Positions 42,761 through 50,456 of a stretch of DNA of 64,000 nt are shown in pieces. A program made the translations under genes and the position numbers. The DNA lies in the NCBI GenBank assembly GCA_964437445.1, contig CAYTGR010000006.1:1-64000 (forward strand). Reading direction: 5' to 3'. The DNA comes from CAYTGR01 sp964437445. GTDB taxonomy: Bacteria; Chloroflexota; Anaerolineae; B4-G1; SLSP01. The notes beneath the pieces were generated by a model. It was not told the DNA's origin. It was given only the letters and a program-made list of their open reading frames with translations, and ran no database searches. Positions within the stretch are counted from its first letter, which is position 1. Each line of letters opens with the position of its first letter.

Positions 42761-45625
42761 ATGCTTTACTATTCATTAAGAAAAAGAAAGATTGTCCGTC
42801 CCCCTAATTCTACCCTGGCCCGTGTCGTTGGGAGTGTGCTCTTATTTTTGCTTGCTTACGCAGTACGAGCCTGGCAACTGGCAGCCAACGAGCTGAGTTT
42901 TGATGAGGTGGCTACCTATTTCATCGCTAACCGCCCATGGATGGAAGTGATCCGCTACGTCTTACAGGCTGCCCGCGAGCATCCTCCCCTCTACTACCTG
43001 CTCATCTCCTCCTGGCTCCAGGTGGCCGGGACCAGTGTTTTTGCGCTTCGTTATCCTTCCGTATTGATCGGCGTCCTGACTGTTGCGGCAGGCCTGCGCC
43101 TGGGCCGCCACCTGCTGGGACGCGAGGCCGGTTGGTGGCATGGCTTGCTGTTAACTGCCGCACCGTTCTGCCTCGGGGCAAGCCGTACGGCACGCATGTA
43201 CACCCTGGTGCTACTGCTCACCCTCCTGACGATAGACGCCTGGTGGCAGTGGGCAGCACATTCCACTCGCTGCCGCTGGCTTTATTTCGCGCTGCTGGCC
43301 GCGGCGGGTGCGCTGACGCACTATTATCTTATCCTGCTATGGGGCATAGAGGGAGCGCTCTTACTCCTTGCTCCCCGCCATACCCGCGCCATTCGGTGGC
43401 CCTGGTTGGCAACTGCCCTCAACACAGCTACCATCGTGGGGATTTTTCTGGCCTGTGCGCCAGGAGTGCGAGAAATGTTGCTGGAAACCGGGGGGCGTTT
43501 TCCGGTCTGGGGCAAACTGCGCCTGCTGGAATTGCGCTACCTGGCACTCAATCTTTATCTGGGCTGGAATGCCCCCTCACTCTGGCCGGCGGCACTCGCG
43601 GGCTGTCTGTTGACACTGCTGGGCTGGGGCCTCGCCTGGCACCGCGCGCGGCCAGTAGGCGTTCTGCTGGCACTCTGGGGGCTGTTGCCGGTCGCACTCA
43701 GCCATTTGGTCCCCGAGGCTATGGAAGCCCGCTATTTCATGATTTGTATCCCGCCCCTGCTGTTAGGATTGGCAGCCACATTAACTTGGCTCGGACCATG
43801 GCTGCCACGTCTTCTGTTAGGGCTGCTCATCCTCGGCGAAGCCGTCTTCCGTTGGGATCACCAGTTCGCCCTCGCCGCCAATCCCTTTCCTGAGCAAGTC
43901 GGCCTCCTGCATGGTGCAGCTCAACCCACCGATGCCCTGGTTCTGAATGGTCCCTGGGCTAACCTGCTCTTTAATTACTACCCCCGACCGGCTTTCCTGA
44001 CCGAGTACTTGGTGCCGCAGGCCGCACCACCCGGCTTTGAAGCAACCGTAGATTACCCGCGCCTGACAGACATCGTAGCCCAGCATCCGCGCCTCTGGGT
44101 TCTGTACAATGCCGTCCAGTTCACCGACCCTGAATATCGCACCAGTCGCTGGCTGGCCGAAAACACCTACTGTATCTACAGGCAGGGTCAGCTGGCTCTC
44201 TGCGAACGCCCCAATGGTCTCCAGCACCTCCTGGTAACAGATATAACCTTTGGACCCCAACTCTACCTAAAAACAGCCACTGCCAACCGGCAGAGAGCTG
44301 CCATTGGTGAAACGGTACAGGTGCGCCTGGATTGGGAGGGCCCCAACCTAAGCTGGCGTTACCATGTGACGTTGGCGCTCCTGGACGCCGAGTACCGCCC
44401 CTGGATAGAACACGAATTCAATTTGGGGCCAGACCAGCAAGCAGAAACAAACCTTCTGCCCACTCGCTGGGCGGAACAACGTGGGCTGTGGCTGCTACCA
44501 GGGCTGGCGCCTGGCTCCTACACGTTGGCCCTCAAAGTCAGCGGAGCAGATAGTCAAATGCCAGCAGGTTCCATGCAGGGCTGGTTTCCGCTGGGGACCT
44601 TCAACGTTGTTGATCAAGCCATGACTCCCGAAGCAACAGCAGGCGTTTACTCCCTTTTCCTGCCACTGGTAATCCGTGGCGCAGAATCAAGTATGTCTCA
44701 CCCCCTGCTCTTGGAGCAAGTGTTGCCTCAATGGGCAGGCCTGACCGCCGATTTCGGTGGGAAGTTGCGGCTGGTTGGACTCCAACCTCCCTCTTTGCTA
44801 CGTTTCACTCAGGGCTATCCAGTCTTACTGACCACCTGGTGGCAGGTTCTTCAGCCACCGGGTGCGGCCCAGGTTCAGCTGCGTTTGGCAGGACGCCGTG
44901 AGGTCATCGGTGATCCGCAGCCGCTGGGGCCAACCACGTATCCAGCCTCTGCCTGGCAAACGGGCACAGTGATCCGCCAACCGCTCAGCCTGATCCTGCC
45001 CGAAGACCTGCCGCCGGGCCAATATCACCTTCAGATGCGGATCTGTTCACCGGCTGAGATGGACTGGTCAGTCAGCGGGCACCGTCAAACACTCACGGTA
45101 TTAGAACGGTGGCTGGGGAGCCAAGTTGTCCTGCATGGCGAATGGGCCGACATTCTCGTGATCCAGGTGGAGGCACGACCGCACACTTATGTCCCCCCCC
45201 TGCTACGTACTCGGCGCGATGTGCGCTTCAGCGATGTGCTGCGGTTGCGCGGCTACCAGATAACATCCACCCATCTCAAACCAGGAGATTCTGTCCAGCT
45301 GACTGTTTACTGGCAGGCGCTCCAGCGGATTGACCGCCGCTATGCTGCTTTCAACCATCTTCTGCAAGCCGACGGGACTTTGATCTGGCAGCAAGATTCC
45401 TGGCCGCAGGCTGGCCTCTACACCACCGAACGTTGGCAAGCCGGTGAAGTGGTGGCCGAGTCCTACACAATAGTCATCCCACCAGAAACGCCACCGGGCA
45501 ATTACACGCTCTACACCGGCCTCTATGACCCAAACACTATCGTACGGTTAGCCGCGGTAGACACCAATGGGCAACGTTACACCAATGACCAGGTTCCACT
45601 GCTGACGATAACCGTCCAGCCATGA
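42761..45625 (+). CDS. ArnT/GT39-like membrane glycosyltransferase with beta-domain tail
   Basis: 954 aa. The first ~400 residues are membrane-spanning with the GT39/ArnT pattern: LSFDEVATYFI after helix 1 (catalytic Asp-Glu pair), REHPPLYYLLISSW, ALTHYYLILLWG and EARYFMICIPPLLLG. The remainder is extracytoplasmic: at least three beta-sandwich units, two of which match the module in the 1050-aa protein (LPEDLPPGQYHLQM, IPPETPPGNYTLYTGLYDP). A further TM-like segment VYSLFLPLVI is near residue 630. It is four bases downstream of the YfhO gene and overlaps the next by ATGA. Confidence 0.82.
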   Translation: MLYYSLRKRKIVRPPNSTLARVVGSVLLFLLAYAVRAWQLAANELSFDEVATYFIANRPWMEVIRYVLQAAREHPPLYYLLISSWLQVAGTSVFALRYPSVLIGVLTVAAGLRLGRHLLGREAGWWHGLLLTAAPFCLGASRTARMYTLVLLLTLLTIDAWWQWAAHSTRCRWLYFALLAAAGALTHYYLILLWGIEGALLLLAPRHTRAIRWPWLATALNTATIVGIFLACAPGVREMLLETGGRFPVWGKLRLLELRYLALNLYLGWNAPSLWPAALAGCLLTLLGWGLAWHRARPVGVLLALWGLLPVALSHLVPEAMEARYFMICIPPLLLGLAATLTWLGPWLPRLLLGLLILGEAVFRWDHQFALAANPFPEQVGLLHGAAQPTDALVLNGPWANLLFNYYPRPAFLTEYLVPQAAPPGFEATVDYPRLTDIVAQHPRLWVLYNAVQFTDPEYRTSRWLAENTYCIYRQGQLALCERPNGLQHLLVTDITFGPQLYLKTATANRQRAAIGETVQVRLDWEGPNLSWRYHVTLALLDAEYRPWIEHEFNLGPDQQAETNLLPTRWAEQRGLWLLPGLAPGSYTLALKVSGADSQMPAGSMQGWFPLGTFNVVDQAMTPEATAGVYSLFLPLVIRGAESSMSHPLLLEQVLPQWAGLTADFGGKLRLVGLQPPSLLRFTQGYPVLLTTWWQVLQPPGAAQVQLRLAGRREVIGDPQPLGPTTYPASAWQTGTVIRQPLSLILPEDLPPGQYHLQMRICSPAEMDWSVSGHRQTLTVLERWLGSQVVLHGEWADILVIQVEARPHTYVPPLLRTRRDVRFSDVLRLRGYQITSTHLKPGDSVQLTVYWQALQRIDRRYAAFNHLLQADGTLIWQQDSWPQAGLYTTERWQAGEVVAESYTIVIPPETPPGNYTLYTGLYDPNTIVRLAAVDTNGQRYTNDQVPLLTITVQP

Positions 45626-48327
45626 AAAACTCTATCTGGAAATTGTCTATGCACAGCGTCCGCCCGTCCGGCCTTGGGCGCTGGCTGATTGGCGGCCTTT
45701 TGCTCCTTTATTTTGCCTTAGGACTGCAGCAGGTGCGCCAAGCCTCGCTCACCTTTGACGAGGGGCCGCACCTGGCCGTGGGCTACGCCACCCTGCGCAC
45801 CGGCGACTTCCGCCTCCAGCCGGTGCACATCCACCCGCCGCTGGCCAATGTCCTGGCCGCCGCGCCGCTGCTCCTGGATCCCACCCTGCCCGATCCACGG
45901 ACGATAGAAGGTTGGGAGATCGCCAGTCTCTCGGCCGTGACCGACGCGGTGGTCTGGCAAAATCCGCACCCGGCGCGCCTGGCAACGGCCGGGCGGGTGC
46001 CCATTCTGCTGTTGGGGGTATTGTTAGGGGCGCTCGTCTACCGCTGGGCGCGTGAGCGCGGCGGCCGGCGGGCCGGGCTGCTGGCGCTCACGCTCTGCGC
46101 CTTAGACCCCAATCTGATCGCGCACGGCGCGCTCATCACGACCGATATGGCGGCGACTTTCTTCAGCGTGGCAACCTTGTACGCGCTGGACCGACAAATC
46201 AGGCAATCAACGGCGGGAAAAGCCTGGCGCCAGACGCTGGGATGGTCTGGCGTGGGGGTGCTGCTGGGACTGGCGCAGCTGGCCAAGGTCTCCTCGCTGC
46301 TGTTAGTGCCGGTGGTGGCCTGGTTGGTGCTGGCGGAAGCCTTTCGCGCTTCACGCTTCACGTCTCACGCTTCACGTTTCACGTCTCACGCTTCACGCCT
46401 CACGTCTCACGCTTCACGCCTCACGTCTCACGCTTCACGTTTCACGTTTCACGCCTCACGTCTCACGTTTCACGCTTTACGTCTTATGGCCTCCATCTTT
46501 TTCCCCGCCGGCCTGGTTCTCTGGGCCGGCTACGGCTTTCAGGTGCTCTCGGTGCCGGGGCTGCCGTTTCCCCTGCCGGCGGGAACACATTGGCTGATTT
46601 ACCGCGCACTGCAAGAGCATTACACGCTGGGCCATCCCACGTTCCTGCTGGGACAGGTGAGCACGCGCGGCTGGTGGTGGTATTTTCCGGTCGCGTTTGC
46701 GCTCAAAACCCCGCTGCCGGTGCTGCTACTGGCGGCCTGGGCGGTGGGTTCAGCCATCAGCCGCCAGCGGTCAGCGGTCAGCAGTCAGCAGTCAGCAGTC
46801 AGGATTCAGCCATCAGCAGTCAGCAGTCAGCCATCAGCATCCAGCAACCAACCGTCACGTTTCACGCTTCACGTTTCACGCTTCACGTCTCACGTCTCAC
46901 GTCTCACGTCTCACGTCTTGCGTTCCCCCCTGCTCCTGTTCCCGCTCCTCTACACCGGGTCGGCGTTCTTCAGCAGCGTCAATATCGGCTACCGCCATTT
47001 GTTGCCGTTGTTGCCGTTTCTGTATATAGCCATCAGCAGTCAGCAGTCAGCAGTCAGCCGTCAGCGGTCAGCCGTCAGCGGTCAGCCGTCAGCGGTCAGC
47101 CGTCAGCAGTCAGCCATGAGCAGACCGCCGTCACGTTTCACGTTTCACGCCTCACGCTTCACGTTTCACGCTTCACGTTTCACGCCTCACGCTTCACGTT
47201 TCACGTTTCACGTTTTGCGTCTGGCTCCCGCAGCGTTGCTCGTATGGCTGGCCTGGGGAACGCTGCGCACGCTGCCCTACCCGCTCACCTTCTTCAATGA
47301 GCTGGCCGGAGGGCCGGCCGGGGGATATCGCTATCTGGTGGATTCCAACCTGGATTGGGGGCAAAATCTCTGGGACCTGAAGGCCTGGATGGCAGAGCAA
47401 GGGGAGACGCACGTCTACTATGCCCATTACAGCCCGGCCAACCCGCGCGTCTACGGGATCAACGCCGATTTCCTGCCGCCGGACCCGCGAGCAGTCACCT
47501 TCATGCCGTGGGCGCCCGCGCCGGGACTCTATGCTATCGGCGCGACGGTACTGCAAGGCCCCTACGCGCCCGATCTCAACACCTTCGCCTGGTTCCGTAA
47601 CCAGGAGCCAGTAGCGCGACTGGGGAACGCCCTTTTCATCTATCGGGTGGAACCCCACCCCCCCGCCGCCTGGGCGGTAGTCTGCACCGACCCGGCGCCC
47701 CTCATAGCGCCGGAGACCGTCCGCGCTGAGCTCAATCGCCCTGACCTGCGGGTGGTGACGCTGGATTGTGGGCAGAGCTGGCTCTACCCGGCCGGCGGTC
47801 AACCGGGGTTGTTGGTCCTCCCGCCTGAAGCGGAGTGGCCGCCGCAGGCCACGCTGGAGCTGACCGCCCGCCGTCCCGCTGGCACCGTTGCTTACCAGGT
47901 GGTGCGCGCGGCCCGGCCGGCGCTTAGCCGCCCGCCAGAAGTCACCCTCACCGGGCCGCTGGAATATGCCGGCGCTGAAGCGCCGCAGGCAGGGGTTTAT
48001 CCCGGCGCGCCGGTCACGTTGTGGACTTTCTGGCAGGTCAGAACGCTGCCCGGCCGGCCGCTTTCCATCATGGCGCATTTAGTGGGAGCAGAGGGTGTTC
48101 CCATCGCCGTGGGCGACGGCTTAGGCGTTCCGCAGGATCAATGGCAGGTGGGTGATCTCATCGTCCAGCGCCACCGGCTGGAGGTGCCGGTCGACGTGCC
48201 GGATCAGCGCTACTGCCTCCAGACCGGGGCCTACTGGCTGGATACCTTAGAGCGCTGGCCGGTGCAAGAGGCTTCAGGAGCGCAGACCGACCGGATTGAG
48301 GTCCGCTGTGTGGATATCTTGCACTGA
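45622..48327 (+). CDS. GT39-like membrane glycosyltransferase carrying three heptamer arrays
   Basis: 901 aa. The catalytic loop after helix 1 reads LTFDEGPHLAVGYATL (Asp-Glu pair), with HPPLANVLAA and DPNLIAHGALITTDMAATFF following as in GT39. Three low-complexity inserts lie between membrane helices: residues ~241-289 (SRFTSHA repeats), ~378-433 (SAVSSQQ then SRFTSHV) and ~470-533 (the same order). All are rich in Ser, Arg, His and Gln and keep the frame, and lie after helices such as LLLVPVVAWLVLAEA. The conserved core resumes with FFNELAGGPAGGYRYLVDSNLDWGQ, a marker of this family. The last ~110 residues repeat the beta module (LEVPVDVPDQRYCLQTGAYW). The arrays are described separately. 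Confidence 0.82.
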   Translation: MKNSIWKLSMHSVRPSGLGRWLIGGLLLLYFALGLQQVRQASLTFDEGPHLAVGYATLRTGDFRLQPVHIHPPLANVLAAAPLLLDPTLPDPRTIEGWEIASLSAVTDAVVWQNPHPARLATAGRVPILLLGVLLGALVYRWARERGGRRAGLLALTLCALDPNLIAHGALITTDMAATFFSVATLYALDRQIRQSTAGKAWRQTLGWSGVGVLLGLAQLAKVSSLLLVPVVAWLVLAEAFRASRFTSHASRFTSHASRLTSHASRLTSHASRFTFHASRLTFHALRLMASIFFPAGLVLWAGYGFQVLSVPGLPFPLPAGTHWLIYRALQEHYTLGHPTFLLGQVSTRGWWWYFPVAFALKTPLPVLLLAAWAVGSAISRQRSAVSSQQSAVRIQPSAVSSQPSASSNQPSRFTLHVSRFTSHVSRLTSHVLRSPLLLFPLLYTGSAFFSSVNIGYRHLLPLLPFLYIAISSQQSAVSRQRSAVSGQPSAVSRQQSAMSRPPSRFTFHASRFTFHASRFTPHASRFTFHVLRLAPAALLVWLAWGTLRTLPYPLTFFNELAGGPAGGYRYLVDSNLDWGQNLWDLKAWMAEQGETHVYYAHYSPANPRVYGINADFLPPDPRAVTFMPWAPAPGLYAIGATVLQGPYAPDLNTFAWFRNQEPVARLGNALFIYRVEPHPPAAWAVVCTDPAPLIAPETVRAELNRPDLRVVTLDCGQSWLYPAGGQPGLLVLPPEAEWPPQATLELTARRPAGTVAYQVVRAARPALSRPPEVTLTGPLEYAGAEAPQAGVYPGAPVTLWTFWQVRTLPGRPLSIMAHLVGAEGVPIAVGDGLGVPQDQWQVGDLIVQRHRLEVPVDVPDQRYCLQTGAYWLDTLERWPVQEASGAQTDRIEVRCVDILH
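46342..46488 (+). repeat. Coding heptamer array 1, YYTCACG type, 21 units
   Basis: 147 bases in unbroken 7-bp register from TTTCGCG to TCTTATG: 21 units such as CTTCACG, TCTCACG, CCTCACG, TTTCACG. It encodes 49 codons made of SRFTSHA-like heptapeptides. 21 units are a multiple of three, so the frame is kept. Confidence 0.95.
46752..46922 (+). repeat. Coding composite array 2: AGCAGTC then YYTCACG
   Basis: Fifteen AGCAGTC-type units (46752-46856) join ten YYTCACG-type units (46853-46922). Total length is 171 bases (57 codons). The join is shared with array 3: a CCGTCACG sequence, 101 bases after the start. Confidence 0.95.
47028..47219 (+). repeat. Coding composite array 3: AGCAGTC then YYTCACG
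   Basis: Fifteen AGCAGTC-type units (47028-47132) join thirteen YYTCACG-type units (47129-47219). Total 192 bases (64 codons). It has the same head length and junction offset as array 2 and is longer by exactly three units (21 bases). The two are 105 bases apart. Confidence 0.95.
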
Positions 48328-48376
48328 CACTTACGCCAGCCCCCTGAATTTTACCGCCGAGGGCACAGCGGGAGGC

Positions 48377-48418
48377 AAATCCCTAAATCCAAAATCCCAA
48401 ATCTCAAATCCTAAGTTC
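48377..48418 (+). repeat. Heptamer array, AAATCCN type, six units
   Basis: Units AAATCCC, TAAATCC, AAAATCC, CAAATCT, CAAATCC, TAAGTTC in about 7-bp register. It lies at the 3' end of the ogt gene and supplies its TAG stop (CTA at 48411-48413 on the plus strand). Confidence 0.75.
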
Positions 48419-48923
48419 CCCGTCCCAGCCCCTCCAGCCAGAGCAGCGCGACCTTGCGTTCCAGCCCGCCGCCGTAGCCGGTGAGCGAGCCATTGTGCCC
48501 CAACACCCGGTGACACGGCACGATAATGCTGACCGGATTTGCGCCGACCGCCTGGCCCACCGCTCGCGCGGCGCGGGGCCGGCCTAATTCCTGGGCCAGG
48601 CCGCTGTAGCTGCGGGATTCGCCAAAGGGGATGCGCAGCAGCGCTTCCCAGACCGCCCGCTGGAATGGCGTGCCGCGCAAATCTAACGGCAGCTCAAAGG
48701 CGCGCCGCTGCCCGGCGAAATACTCCCCCAGCTGCCGCACGGCTTCGGCCAACACCGGCGTTGATCCCGGCTCTGGAGCCGCGACGCCATACCGTTTGAG
48801 ATGGCGGAGTTCCGTCGGCGTCGGCTCCGTCCGAAAAACCACCAGGCAAAGCCCCTGCGCGGTGGCCGCCAGGTAGAGCGGCCCCCAATCCGTGGCCATC
48901 AGCGTAGCAACCGCAGCTTCCAT
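48411..48923 (-). CDS. ogt: Methylated-DNA--protein-cysteine methyltransferase
   Basis: 170 aa suicide DNA-repair protein. It transfers the O6-alkyl group from guanine to its own cysteine. The active site IIVPCHRVLG, the helix-turn-helix RTPF-like RGTPFQRAVWEALLRIPFGESRSYSGLA and TGYGGGLERKVALLWLE are all present. ATG 48923 has AGGAGG five bases upstream. The stop lies inside a heptamer array, giving the unusual ending GLGRGT. It is 52 bp from the lipM stop, with repeat copy D and a short heptamer array in the gap. Confidence 0.93.
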   Translation of the reverse strand: MEAAVATLMATDWGPLYLAATAQGLCLVVFRTEPTPTELRHLKRYGVAAPEPGSTPVLAEAVRQLGEYFAGQRRAFELPLDLRGTPFQRAVWEALLRIPFGESRSYSGLAQELGRPRAARAVGQAVGANPVSIIVPCHRVLGHNGSLTGYGGGLERKVALLWLEGLGRGT

Positions 48924-48934
48924 AGGAACCTCCT

Positions 48935-48972
48935 GTTCGTAGTCTGTAGTCAGGCGCTTGAGCACTACTCAC
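48935..48972 (-). repeat. Dispersed ~50-bp hairpin repeat, copy D (degenerate)
   Basis: Read on the minus strand: GTGAGTAGTGCTCAAGCGC, then CTGACTACAG and ACTACGAAC. The hairpin GTGCT-CA-AGCGC has one G-T pair. It lies between lipM and ogt, next to a heptamer array. Confidence 0.4.
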
Positions 48973-48994
48973 GCTTCACGGCTCACCGCTCCCG
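48967..48994 (+). repeat. Short YYTCACG heptamer array, four units
   Basis: ACTCACG, CTTCACG, GCTCACC, GCTCCCG. It is antisense to lipM and supplies its TGA stop (48976-48978). Confidence 0.7.
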
Positions 48995-49833
48995 GCTTTT
49001 GGCCCACCGGGCCTGGCGTTCCAGGCCGGGCTGGCATATTTCTGTTGCAATTCACTGGCAATAGCCCAGACCTCAGGCGGAACCGGTGCTATCGTCCACC
49101 GGAGGTTGAGCAGGCTCTGGCAGCTCTCAATCACGGCGGCGGCCACGGTCTCCCAGGCCAGGGGATGGCCCACAGCGGCGCTGAGGGTCGTGGCCCAGGC
49201 GCGGAGCTCGTCCGGGGCCGGCCCGTGGCGGAGATAGGCGCACACGGCAGCACTATCGCCCTCCAGGGGAATGCTGCCGTGCAGGAGCACCGCCGCCCCG
49301 CGCTGCACCTGGGCGCAGCCTACCAGCTTGCGCCCCTGGGCGGTCACCTCGTAATCGGCCGCGAGCTCAAAACAGGCCGGGCTGTGCCGGCGACGATTTT
49401 CGGGATGCGGAACAGAGGCGAGTCCCGGCACACCTAATCCCTTGAGCGCCTGGAGCAAGACCTGATTGAAACGTTGGTAGCGCGCCAGAATACCGCCGGC
49501 CAGTCGTGGCTCAGTCAGCGGACCGACGGCGCAGAACGCCAGTTCGTGGCCATGCCAGACTGCGCTGCCCCCGCTTAAACGGCGCACCAGACTGTGGCCG
49601 CTCCGTTCCAGGGCTGCCAGGTCAATCTCTGCCAGCGGCTGGCTGCGCCCCATGGAAAGGCCCGGCTGCCAGGTATAGAGCCGCAGGGCGGGTGGCCCCC
49701 CGGCGGCTACGGTTTGTAGCAGGGCTTCATCCAGGGCCATGTTGAGCGCGCCCGGGGTCGGCTGCGGTTGGACCCAGAGCTGCCAGGTCGCGGCGGGATA
49801 CTGCTCAGCGCCGGGTGCGGAGTGATTGGGCAT
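48976..49833 (-). CDS. lipM: Octanoyltransferase, LipM type
   Basis: 285 aa member of the biotin/lipoyl ligase superfamily that moves octanoyl from ACP to lipoyl proteins, starting lipoate synthesis. RRLSGGSAVWHGHELAFC is the acyl-binding region, SPACFELAADYEV holds the candidate nucleophilic cysteine, as in LipM, and GRKLVGCAQVQ the conserved lysine. LplA-type ligase activity remains possible. The start ATG 49833 overlaps the ppa 3' end by 29 bases. The C-terminal SGEP and stop come from a heptamer array. Confidence 0.85.
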   Translation of the reverse strand: MPNHSAPGAEQYPAATWQLWVQPQPTPGALNMALDEALLQTVAAGGPPALRLYTWQPGLSMGRSQPLAEIDLAALERSGHSLVRRLSGGSAVWHGHELAFCAVGPLTEPRLAGGILARYQRFNQVLLQALKGLGVPGLASVPHPENRRRHSPACFELAADYEVTAQGRKLVGCAQVQRGAAVLLHGSIPLEGDSAAVCAYLRHGPAPDELRAWATTLSAAVGHPLAWETVAAAVIESCQSLLNLRWTIAPVPPEVWAIASELQQKYASPAWNARPGGPKAGSGEP

Positions 49834-50344
49834 AGAGCTGGATGGCGCGTTCCACTTCTGCCAGGGCAGCGGTTCGGTCTTCCCATCCTACCGTTTCCAC
49901 CCGCATATGTTGCAGGTCTTTGTAGACTGAGAAGAAGTGCCGCACCTCTTCCAAAAAGTGAGGGGGAACATCGGCCAGCTCATGGGTCGTATCATACAGC
50001 GGATCGGTGGCCGGCACGGCTAAGATTTTGGCGTCGGGCACGCCCCGATCCAGCATCCGAAAGACGCCCACGGGCCGGGCTTCAATCACGCAGCCGGGGA
50101 AGGTCGGCTCGTTGGTCATCACCAAGACATCCAACGGATCGCCGTCGTCATCTAAGGTGCGCGGGATGAAACCGTAGTCGCCGGGGTAGTGGAGCGACGA
50201 ATAGAGCACCCGGTCTAATTTGATGAAACCGCCAGCCTCGTCGTACTCAAACTTGTTGCGGGAGCGTTTGGGGATTTCCACCACCACGTAGATAATTTCG
50301 GGCAGCTGGGGACCCGGCGGCAGTTCATGCCATAAATTTGCCAT
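49805..50344 (-). CDS. ppa: Inorganic pyrophosphatase, family I
   Basis: 179 aa soluble enzyme that splits pyrophosphate and pulls biosynthetic reactions forward. EIPKRSRNKFEYDE, the metal-binding signature DDDGDPLDVLV and YKDLQ are all conserved. It starts at ATG 50344 with a weak site (GGAG/AGAG). It overlaps the lipM start by 29 bases. An inverted repeat lies immediately upstream (50374-50437). Confidence 0.95.
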   Translation of the reverse strand: MANLWHELPPGPQLPEIIYVVVEIPKRSRNKFEYDEAGGFIKLDRVLYSSLHYPGDYGFIPRTLDDDGDPLDVLVMTNEPTFPGCVIEARPVGVFRMLDRGVPDAKILAVPATDPLYDTTHELADVPPHFLEEVRHFFSVYKDLQHMRVETVGWEDRTAALAEVERAIQLYAQSLRTRR

Positions 50345-50373
50345 CTCTTTTTCTCCCCTGAAAATAAGACTTT

Positions 50374-50437
50374 AACGCAGCAGCGCAAAGGCACAGAGAA
50401 AAGCCCACAACACTCTGCTGCTCTGCGACTCTGCGTT
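50374..50437. repeat. Long inverted repeat between ppa and CNNM/CorC gene
   Basis: Terminal arms AACGCAG (50374-50380) and CTGCGTT (50431-50437) enclose further pairable blocks, CACAGAG and the CTCTGCTG/CTCTGCGA tandem. The tandem has an 8-bp, not 7-bp, period. A T6 run follows on the plus strand. It may form a large hairpin in the intergenic transcript. Confidence 0.55.
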
Positions 50438-50456
50438 ATTTTTTCATTCCACTCAC

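Noticed and set aside
46342..47219. CRISPR array
   Set aside because: Units are seven bases and contiguous, with no spacers and no cas genes nearby.
46242..47300. A long open frame of 352 codons overlapping the GT39-like gene in another frame
   Set aside because: It runs through the heptamer arrays, which have no stop codon in any sense frame. Its openness is a by-product of the arrays. The other frame holds all conserved motifs.
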